Below are positions 55,201 through 64,000 of a DNA stretch of 64,000 nucleotides, piece by piece. This stretch comes from Rhododendron vialii (taxonomy: Eukaryota; Streptophyta; Magnoliopsida; Ericales; Ericaceae): positions 1,071,501 to 1,135,500 of the forward strand of contig NC_080568.1 in NCBI RefSeq assembly GCF_030253575.1, read 5' to 3'. The position numbers were made by a program, and so were the translations under genes. Within the stretch, counting starts at the first letter, position 1. Every line of letters starts with the position of its first letter. The notes under the pieces were generated by a model, which saw only the letters and a program-made list of their open reading frames with translations, searched no databases and was not told the origin of the DNA.

Positions 55201-58200
55201 TTTTTGTTTTGGTGCACTCTGGTCGTACATTATTCATGTTAACTAGATGTGAAGCTGAAATCATCATTGTACCACTTTTACTAGATTCTGCTACATTTGA
55301 TTTCAACCACGTATCAGATTTTTCAATGTCTCACGGTGAACTGGAGAAAGAAGAAGCATTATAAAACAAATAAGAAAGAAAGAAGAGACACCGAAAAGAC
55401 TTTGATATCGTTACCTCAGAAAAGTTATCATCTGAAAGCATATCAAGACGTATGTCTGTTGAGATATTAGAAACTTCAAGGAGAATCCCAGGACTGTTTT
55501 CCCCCGATGATGTCTTCTTCACACCTAAGTGTATATACATGGTATGGGAAAACATCACAAGTTTAGGGACAAACGAAATGTGCGATGAAAACAAGCTTTC
55601 ACAAAAAAAAAAAATCACCCACATTTCTTCCTAACAAGCTTTCACAGAGAATAAAAATCACCCACATTTCCAAGAAGATTTGGTTAGGTTCTGCAAACTC
55701 AAGAATGAAACGATGCAAATAAAAGAATTAAAGATTCAATTCAAAAAGAAGAATGATAAAGTTACTTCTGGTTCTTTCTATCGTTCAAGTTTCCAATCAA
55801 GGACAAATATTTACTCTTTTTAATATGTAATGCTTTGTTTTTTGTTGGACTCGGAAATCTATCCTCCAGAAGCGCCATGATTGATAAGTAAGGAGTACTT
55901 AAAGGAACGTGAGGTAATCTCATCCCATACACAATCAACATTTGCCTCCTGATTATTTTTCCAAGATTAACACAATTGGTTTTCACATGCAAAACATTGC
56001 CAAATGAAAGAACCATTTGTTATCAGAACTGAAACTCCATAATGGTCAAATTTGACTCCACTGTCTACATACATTATCAACATCAAACGAGCATACATTA
56101 ATTGAAGCCTTTTAGTGCTTAAATAGAATGTATTGAAACGGTTCACAATAGCACCAACACTGATAGAAGTAGCAGGACTGGAAAATTTCATACGATTTCA
56201 ACTCCTCAAACATACTGCAGGTATCACAAGTTTTTGAAAATAAGGTTTAAACCATAAGTGACCCGCTAATATGTTCCATCATCGGAATAAATCGATGGAA
56301 GTGCTTACAACAAGTCGAACATAACTCGAACATCTGATTACTAAATATCTCTATTTTGAGCACTAAATAAAAATATATAAAAAAATCACAAGTAAAATGA
56401 AGGACAAAACACCACTGTCAAGACACGGGGGACATACTAAAAGGAAGAAATAGTTCAATTACATTAATGAATTATTAGTTATCCACCACACAAACCTTTG
56501 ACTTGCGCAAGCAGATGAGAACAACTCTGACTATCATCACTAGATTCTAGCTTGACTCTGACAAAGCTTCCTATTACCTTGCATTCAAAAGTTTCAGGTT
56601 GCTTGAATAGCTCCTGCACTAGGCTCCTCCTCAGATAGAGAAGCTTAATGTTCTCAGAAATAATGGCAGCATGATAGCTCATTGGAGCATCAAACACTTC
56701 TTTTTTCTCGGGTTTTTTATGCGTACTCGATTTTTTTCGTTTTTTAAAAGCCACAGAGAGATTCCTATCCTCATCTTCCGAACTGTATCCCTGTTCCTCC
56801 TCTGACACTTCTAGGTTCTCAATGAAATGAGGTTCCAAGATGTCATATATTTTATGTCTGTTCACCGTTTTCCTGCCCAAAACAGACTTCAGCTTTTCAT
56901 CACACAAAATCTTCCTTTTACACTGTGGGTCAAAAAGCCTGTTCTCATTGATGTATCCAGTGATGATAGAAGACACATCATATTGCGATAGTTTTTTGCT
57001 TGTGTCTTTGTCAATAGATGAAAGAAAATCAATGAGGGTTTTGGATCCCCAACCAATAAACTCTCTTTTATTTGATTGTGCCTCACTTTTCCTCTTAAAT
57101 CGCCGCCCCTTGGATCTCCTCTTTTTCTGCACTGGCTTATCCCCTTCTATGCCATCATCCTCATCCTCCTCCTCCCCCTCCTCTTCCTCCTCCTCCTCCT
57201 CCTCATCATCATCATCATCATCATCATCGGAATCAGATGATAATCGACTTTCTTCATCCTCATCAGATTTTTGTTTATAGGAGTTATACTTATAGTTTTT
57301 ACCCTTTTTCATTCGAACATCAGCAGAATGGAGATGTTCTACAGTCAAGCCTTCCTTCTCCTTGATTATATCCCAGTATTCCTTGAATAGGCCCTCGACT
57401 GTTTCTCTATCTTTAAAGTCTACCTTCTCCTGGAATGCAATAAGCACACAGTCAGTGAAGATAATGAGCAACAAAACTCCTCCCTTGTTTAAACAAAGCT
57501 CATCTTTTGAGCTTAAAAATCGATATAAAAAAAAACAGCTGGTAATTTGACCTCCTTTTGGGTTTCTGTATCATTTCCCTTCAACGAAATTGTTGTTGTT
57601 AGGATTGAAGAGCTCTATGCAATATTAATTTTGTTTTCTCTGGTTTGTATTTCGCTCTTTTCTTACTGTGCCCCACTTGTGTTATTGTACTCCCGGTGTT
57701 CCTTCTATTTAAACATCCCTTTTTGCTGTTAAAAAAAACTAATAATGTTTGTTTTATACTTTGATCTTCTTACTCATGTAATTTACGTCTTTGATCATAG
57801 TAGGACTTTTTACCAGTCATCGTAGGTGTCCTTACACATGTGATAATTTAAACGTAATTTGCATGTTACTTGAGTAAAAGTTTAGGTCGTGTATGTTGAG
57901 CAAAACAAGCACTCCAAAAGAAAGAAGACTATTAAACTATTTTTCGTATATATTACCTGCATGGGAAAAAACGGTACAACCCAAAGACTAGAAGAATTTA
58001 GGATTAAAAGTTGATAAGGGATATATAACGAAACTAAAGTCATATGCTAAGTCTATTGTGAGATACTGAGATGAGTTGAAAGTTCATTGAACACAGAGAA
58101 TCAATCACATGGCTTCTTTCTTCACAACAAGGAGATGATCGCAAAACCAGAAAAAGAACTTGCTAATCCTAAAATCATTCTTTTTCCAACTCATATGATA

Positions 58201-61200
58201 AAAATAGCAAACTTTAAGGAATAGTTTGCAGGTCATTTTCGATGACATACCCCATCAGAATCAACATCCATATTCTCTTCTGAAAGTAGTGCAAGCTTTA
58301 AGCAGTTATTGCAGAATCCTCTGTTCCCTCTAACACGTGCAAACTCCGCAGCAGCACTGCAGCGTTGACAGACAGCATTTGGGCAGCAAAAACATTGGAA
58401 TTTCGAACTCTTCCGGCAAACGAGGCAGGAATGCCATTCTGAAATAGAAAAATCAAAATCAATTTGCATGCTGGCGTATCAATAATGATTTGTATACAAC
58501 AAAATAAGCTAGTATCATAAAACCTAGAGCAGCAGAAGGTTTCATTCAGTTTTGAATTAGCGTGCTGTCGTATCAATTATGAATTGTCCAACTGGATTGG
58601 TATACAACAAGATAAGCTAGTATCATAAAACATAGAGCAGCAGAAGGTTTCATTCAGTTTTTAGAAGAATAAAAACACATGTCTCAACAACAGCATAGTA
58701 GAGAGCCTTAGCTCTCATGTCTGCACAAATGTTAGAAAATCGGAAACCATAGCGAACCAGAAACAGGAACGGCTCACAGGTCACCGAATTGTCAGGTCAA
58801 CTAGAACTGAATAGTGACGTGACATGTATTTTTTAAGAAATTAAATACATGAAAAAGGTATATAATGTAAACATAATAGCCAAATTATTTATCTAGCAAG
58901 AAAGCATTGCAAATACCATAAATAACAACTTAACAAGATCAGTCACGCATTAGTGCTTTCACCGGATGTATTTTGCCTTTGGAGAAAAATATAGTCATAG
59001 ATCAGTCCAACGATTGTGGGAAACTGAGCATTGAAACCCTTGGCTTTGTAATTTGCAGTTAGAGCACGTTCAGTCTCAAATCAGTAGTTCACTTAGCTGT
59101 AGCAGCATTTTACTTGTCTTTATAGACTGGTGTTTTAGCTTTTTTACTTGCATCCCACATGTAACTGTCAAATATATTACCCTGGCCGGTTTTACTGAAC
59201 CTTCGACCCGTCTAGGTCCTAGCCCGATTTCCAAAACATTGGTCAGCACTCTGAACAGAATCGGAAACTGTAATGAAATTATAGGTATAGCATGTTTAGG
59301 ATGATGATAAAACAATTGCAAACCATATGCCCCGTTTCAATACGAAAGAATCCACAATGTATGTGTTGTTTTTTTTGCAAATAGGAACAACTTCAACGAT
59401 CTTAACATAAACACTTGATCCCAAAAAGTTAAAGCATGCTTCCATAAAAGTCAATTCAGTTATTTTTTCCAGGACACGCGGAAGGTAGGAAACCTTAAGC
59501 TAATACAGAATTTCGAAACCAAATTACTCTGTGTCATATCGTTACTACAAAGCTATAAGCTTTTAGACTTCGTAAATGCTGCAGGGGCAGTTGGTGCCAT
59601 GCCTTTATTCGATGTACACAATAAAAGGAAAATTCAAGCTGCAGGTAGATACAGGAGGCTTACCACAAGTCCAGCTGTTCTCAGTCTCCAAAGCTGATTC
59701 ATCCTTCCCCACACACTCGGCATGATATGATTTTAGACACTGCCTGAAACAGTACAATTACGCCACGTCAAGAATAAAGAACAAATTGAATTTACTATAT
59801 TTTAGACACTGCCTGAAGCAGTAAAATTACACAACGTCAAGAATAAGGAACAAATTGAATTTACTAAAAATGATTCCCTGAACTAGTTAGGCCACAAGTT
59901 AATGAGGATCAAGAAAATAAGGATGTTAAGTTAAAAGCAATCAGAACTTGAAAAGCCTCAGACTTCAGGTCAGATAAATAAATAGGATAGCATATACATC
60001 AAGCGCGTTGCCCAACCTGGTCGCCAAATAGAATATAAGCACATGATTACTGATTTTACTAAACATGACGAAGCTATAAACTTATGTAACAATGCATAAA
60101 TATTAAGTAAGAGCTTGTTAAGAAAATGCCATGAAGGTGGCTCCATTATACGGCATTTCACTGATTGCAGACATGCCTGCCATTGCCAGACATTCAAAGT
60201 CCTTTTGCTATTATTGAGTCCAGTCTTATGCGTTATTGTTAACAAGCACCTTTGAACCTAAAATAAAGAAAGGTCGAATATTTAAGCCATTCCCCCAAGG
60301 GGTGAAACGCCTTGCCTGATACTCTCCCCTTTACTCCGTTAGAGGAACTATGTAATGTACCATATATCTTTTTCCCCAAACAGCAACAAAAGATCATACA
60401 TCATTTTTCTTACAATTAACAACAATTGGCCATTTATTTCTTTGTAGAAGTTCTATTTTCTGGGTCTATGTTGAAACTTCTAAAGGTCTTTTTTTTCCAC
60501 TCTAATAGTTTCTCTTATTATGCTTCTTTAAAATTGTATTATACTACATTACTACAATCTATAGTCCCCGTAAAATTATCAAGCAGTATTTAAAAATTAA
60601 GCGAATTTATTTTTGTAGACATCGTACTTAACATTGAACAAAATCTGATAGAACCCAGATGGGATGGAGGTTAAAAAACTCCTTAAGCCGAAAAATTGCC
60701 AGCCCTCTGGTTTGGACACCCTCATTTTCTGAACTTAAGAGAGTTCGTAAAGAGGATGATACCCTCCATTCCAAGGAAGAGAGTTTTGATAAATATTGTT
60801 ACTTCTTTCGTCCCACTGTAAATGTCAATAAGCACTTTAATTTGGCATAAGAAAAATATGTTTTATTGTAAAAATATGTTTTTTTTTTAAATTGCATGAA
60901 TTTACATAAGGGACATTTAAAGTGGAACAGAGAAGACTCTGAAAGGAAAGGTACCAAACCAATGTGGGCCCACCAAGATGGGTGTGCAAGAGGAAATTGT
61001 AAACCAGATAAAGTGCGGACATAGATAAAGTGCCGACATAGTATGGGCCCGCACCAAGGGTAACAGTGGGGCCCACACCGAGTGTGTATCACTAGCAGTG
61101 CTTAGAGTAACAATAAGCATGGAAGGTATATCCTGAACTCACTTGTAGTCGCAAACAATCAGCAGCCCACCGTCTTTGCACACAAAGCACCAATCCTCAG

Positions 61201-61243
61201 CACTTTCATCCTTCTTTTTAATCTTTTTCCCTTTCTTCTTCAT
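49279..61243 (-). CDS. PHD-SWIB-Plus3 nuclear protein (At5g08430-related), ten exons
   Basis: Exons: 61143-61243, 59664-59743, 58251-58438, 56496-57429, 55415-55524, 53840-53899, 52504-52554, 51501-51571, 50853-51079, 49279-49376. The sum is 1,920 nt, or 639 residues, and every junction keeps frame. Residues about 17-110 form a PHD-type Cys/His region ([38 protein letters not shown]). Residues 186-216 are an Asp/Glu run and 224-238 a basic nuclear-localisation-like patch. A SWIB/MDM2 domain lies at about 246-326 ([25 protein letters not shown]). A Plus3 domain starts at about 373 ([20 protein letters not shown]). Relatives are chromatin/transcription-linked, and some carry a C-terminal GYF domain. 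None is seen here, the stop coming after a Ser/Asn-rich tail. The intron between exons 8 and 9 is AT-AC. A hAT element lies just past the stop. Confidence 0.92.
51080..51500 (-). other. U12-type AT-AC intron of the PHD-SWIB-Plus3 gene
   Basis: The donor is GA|ATATCCTTTC at 51501/51500, the strict U12 5' splice-site consensus. The intron ends CTAC|G at 51080/51079, and CCTTAACCT at 51102-51094, about 14-20 bases before the end, matches the U12 branch site. Splicing here restores [13 protein letters not shown] in frame, in agreement with the family wording RRELFEYLERR. A GT-AG alternative (TTC|GTGATT to TTTGAG|TGC) would also be in frame but gives a poorer family match. Confidence 0.85.
53088..53225. 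repeat. Stowaway/Mariner-like MITE fragment in intron 6
   Basis: TACTCCTTCCGTCCCTTAAT is the classic left end of plant Stowaway-type MITEs. A matching right end is not clear (GATGGGACAACTCC at about 53213 is a poor partner), so it is likely truncated or diverged. Confidence 0.45.
58472..58663. repeat. Imperfect tandem duplication in intron 2 of the PHD gene
   Basis: The tract GTATACAACAAAATAAGCTA and the following AGCAGCAGAAGGTTTCATTC, beginning near 58490, recur from about 58605 with few changes and an extra 15 bases in the second unit. Unit length is about 100-115 bp. Confidence 0.75.
59732..59868. repeat. 69-bp tandem duplication copying a splice acceptor
   Basis: TTTAGACACTGCCTGAAACAG (59732) recurs at 59801 as TTTAGACACTGCCTGAAGCAG, followed in both by GT(A)CAATTAC- or GTAAAATTAC-like text and AACAAATTGAATTTACTA. 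In minus orientation the first copy holds the exon 2 acceptor CTGTTTCAG|GCAG. The second copy offers CTGCTTCAG|GCAG as a decoy or alternative. Confidence 0.8.
60805..60945. repeat. Stowaway/Mariner-like MITE in intron 1 of the PHD gene
   Basis: CTTTCGTCCCACTGTAAATG at the left and GGGACATTTAAAGTGGAACA at the right are partly complementary ends around an AT-rich core. A TA duplication is possible but not distinctive. Confidence 0.45.
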
Positions 61244-61720
61244 CACTTGTGTCTACTTTTGGGCCTCCTTCGATGCAAAACTCTTGATTTCAAATACCCC
61301 TCAAAACCCCCAAAAGCAATCCAAGAAAAACCCAAGATTCTATTTCCAGATGCTGCAAAAACAAGTACAAATTAAATAAGGGAATCAGTGAATGATCAGT
61401 AGATAACCCAATGCAGAGGATTATCAAAACCCTCTTGAGAAATAAGACAAAAACTAGGGTTTTACACAAGAAATCAAACGCAACGATGCAGTTTAGGCGA
61501 TTAAACAAATACCCACTTGAGAGAGACACTAACTTTAGAATCTACCAAGTAAAAAGAACCCAAATCCCTGAGCTGTTGGAAGGCCGTGGTTCGGTTACTG
61601 CATGGGCCGTAGAGAGAGAGAGAGAGAGAGAGAAAGAAAGAGAGATGAATGAAGATTGCAATGTAGGTGTGATTGATTGTTCTGGAATCTAGTGTTAATG
61701 CGAATCGCAAAAATCTTTTT
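61244..61720 (-). promoter_or_regulatory. Leader/promoter of the PHD-SWIB-Plus3 gene
   Basis: The region upstream of the ATG at 61243 contains a (GA)n tract at 61613-61634 (CT-rich in the gene's sense), a common feature of plant 5' leaders. No confident TATA box was selected. Confidence 0.4.
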
Positions 61721-63585
61721 TGGACAGAAATGGTTTAGTAAAATCCTGAGTGGAAGTTGTTCTCTCGAGTTTTGTGCAATTAATTTGCTTAGTTGTAATC
61801 AGATTTTTTAAAGAGAATTAAATTTTTTTCCATCTTAGGTGGAAAATTCATGATTTCTACGGCTCATCGTGGGTTCCATCATCATTTATTGCAGTAATCT
61901 GAACCGTTCACTTTATAAAATCCGTAGGGCAGTATGTCCATGCAAAAATTTAACTTTATCGAACATTGATAGGCATATACAAAATTAAATTTTGATTTAT
62001 AGAATAGACGATCGTGAACAAAATCATACCCTCTGTTTTATAAATCAAATTTCAACTTTTGATATACCTATTCATATTTGATGAAGTTTATTTCTTTACG
62101 GGTATACAACTTTGCAAATCCTAAAAAAATGAGTTCAAATTACTGCAATAAATACACAATGAGAGTCACAAATGGAGTGGTGGAAATAGTGTATTTTTCA
62201 AAAAAAAAAAAATTTTTGAAAGGTTAATTAACCTTATTTTCTTTATTAGGTCCCCATAAGTTATGTTTGTACTATCAGTTTGTGCCCTTACATTACGATT
62301 ATTGTACTAATATATTTGTTCCCGCGTCATACCGTTTTTTCCTTCTGTTTATTCCATGGCCAGCCAGACTCACGCTCCAGAACGATAAATAATTATTTAT
62401 TTTTTAAGAATGTAATTTTAAACTCAAAAATTATGTATTTATACAAATAATTTTTCTATCACTATGGATCTTGTTTGATAGATGTCATTGAGATCTTTAA
62501 CACGGTGCAAAAAAATTTGAAAATTTATTTTTTATTTACATTATTTTGAATTTAAAAATGTGAGATAAGCTGCATATTTTTTAAGAAAATTTTTGGAACG
62601 GAGCCTCAGTCTTTTTCTAATTTTTTGGTCTGTATTTTAATATTTTTTGGTTCTTCTCCTCGAAGCAAAAACTGTTTTACATATGAAATATTGTAACGTT
62701 TTGACCCGAATCTTTCAAAAATCAAAAGAAAATAGTAAAAAAAAAAAGGTGTAAAAATATTGAAAAAGCCATGTTAAAGAAGCCCTTTTTATTTTATATG
62801 CCTGATTGGATTGTTATATTAGTTTTGAAAAATTCACATAAGATGATTGAAACTGTAGGCAACGATTACACCACATTATTATATTTTATGGCGTCATTAG
62901 CTAATAGCAAATTGCTCTATGCGTAGATAGGTACACGTACACTCCAACCAATCGTCGTCCTTCTAATTAGGTTTGAATTACAAAAATAATATATACTATG
63001 TTGCATCTTGTGGTATTTTTTTCCCAAAAACAAAAAACTTCTTATTTAAGAGAATACGTGAGCATTTTTCATTCAATAATAGATGGATTAAGCAATTATA
63101 AGCTATGTTTTCTATGCTATGTATTGAGTAAATGTAGTCAATGTGGTTACCATGCAAAAACTAGTCTCTTAGAATTTTTATTTCCTTCGTTTTAATTTAT
63201 TTGTCTGCTTTTAAACTGTCTCAAAATATTTATTTATTTTAAAAGACTAATGGATCAAAGGATACACAATTCTTTGTTTAGATTATGTTTTTTTAAAAAT
63301 TTATATATTCTAGCTCCGAATTGGAACGGATGAAAGTAATTGTCTATGAAATTTAAAATCAAAATGCAAAGATAAGTATAAAATAATAAAAATGATTTTC
63401 ACCCTACTCTTTCATTCTCTCACTCTCATTTATCGTCTTATTTAAGTGCAATGATAAAAATGCCCTTTACACGCGAAAAGTTAGTTCATGTGTAAAGATA
63501 AATTGGTAATTTCACGTGAGGGGAAAATAGTGCAGCAGAATAAAAATAAATTGCAACAATTACTTTCCTAAGACCAAAGAAAAAT
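61721..63585. other. AT-rich spacer, nothing recognised
   Basis: Homopolymer-rich AT DNA. The words GATGAAGTTTATTTC and the inverted AACTTTATCGAAC around 61940-62100 hint at an old imperfect foldback. No gene recognised. Confidence 0.35.
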
Positions 63586-63648
63586 GTACTCTTATATATT
63601 TTTAATTAACTTAAAAATAATACGCCAAAAATCACACACCCTCCTGTG

Positions 63649-63684
<36 letters not shown>

Positions 63685-64000
63685 GTCTCTTTCTCTCTCG
63701 TCTCCGGATGCATTAACACCGCCACCACAATCGGCGCCACCTCTGTCACCCGTAAGTTCTCCTCCTCCTCCTCGTATTATCGAAAAAAATCCGGTCAGTA
63801 GATGTTAATGTCAAATTTTTACATATTGATGAATCAGAATCCCTAAAACGAACCCTAATTTTTAGGATTATATATATTTTCTGATGTGATTTATCTATTT
63901 CACGGTATTCGTGAAACAAGGTTTAGTATTACCACGCGTTTTGCAGAATTAGGGTTATGTTTTATCTTTTCTGGGAGGAAACTTAGAGATTAATCATGTG
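63586..64000 (+). promoter_or_regulatory. Possible 5' end of a gene continuing off the right edge
   Basis: TTATATAT at about 63592, a long (CT)n leader-like tract (63648-63681), a Pro/Ser-codon-like stretch and a donor-like CACCC|GTAAGTTC at about 63748 resemble a plant 5' UTR followed by an intron. No start codon with a credible frame is visible before the window ends. Confidence 0.35.

Noticed and set aside
56840-57280. Serine-rich plus-strand ORF
   Set aside because: It is the antisense of the Asp/Glu run in exon 4 of the PHD-SWIB-Plus3 gene.

Overview
The window is nuclear DNA of a flowering plant, most likely a eudicot. The genes have many short exons with GT-AG introns, the spacers are AT-rich with long (GA)n/(CT)n runs, and the repeats are classic plant families: Mutator-like, hAT, Tourist-like, Sirevirus-type Copia and a long-LTR Gypsy. 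I cannot name the genus. Exon boundaries were read by eye from splice consensus, frame continuity and remembered family sequence. No alignment or transcript data were available.

Layout. 0-5 kb: a broken nucleostemin-like GTPase fragment, an AT-rich repeat in the arrangement A / inverted A / A, an 800-bp Mutator-like element that has captured a Rab GTPase first exon (Pack-MULE), and a heavy-metal-associated (HMA) domain gene whose HMA domain is split by a one-base frameshift. 5-12 kb: two hairpin (foldback) Mutator-like elements flank a two-exon At4g10955-type lipase gene on the minus strand. 12-19 kb: a small hAT element and the first of three CAD1-type alcohol dehydrogenase genes. 20-23 kb: the mitochondrial ribosomal protein mS33 gene on the minus strand. 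24-29 kb and 42-46 kb: a duplicated block carrying the second and third CAD1-type genes.

Between the duplicated blocks (29.46-41.54 kb) lies a nest of transposons. A roughly 3.3-kb Gypsy-type solo LTR is interrupted by a complete 8.8-kb Copia element with 972-bp LTRs in which I found no difference. That Copia element is itself interrupted by a 637-bp solo LTR, and a 573-bp hAT element sits in the other part of the Gypsy LTR. Each insertion shows a target-site duplication. From 49 to 61 kb a ten-exon minus-strand gene encodes a nuclear PHD-SWIB-Plus3 protein. One of its introns has AT-AC ends, a U12-type donor and a U12 branch site. The last kilobase may hold the 5' end of another plus-strand gene.

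The three CAD genes are five-exon paralogues with matching splice phases, so they form a tandem family; copies 2 and 3 also share promoter and downstream sequence and are the youngest pair. Copy 3 has one extra 103-bp intron in its last exon. The other genes (lipase, mS33, PHD-SWIB-Plus3, HMA) are unrelated neighbours, as expected in a plant genome.
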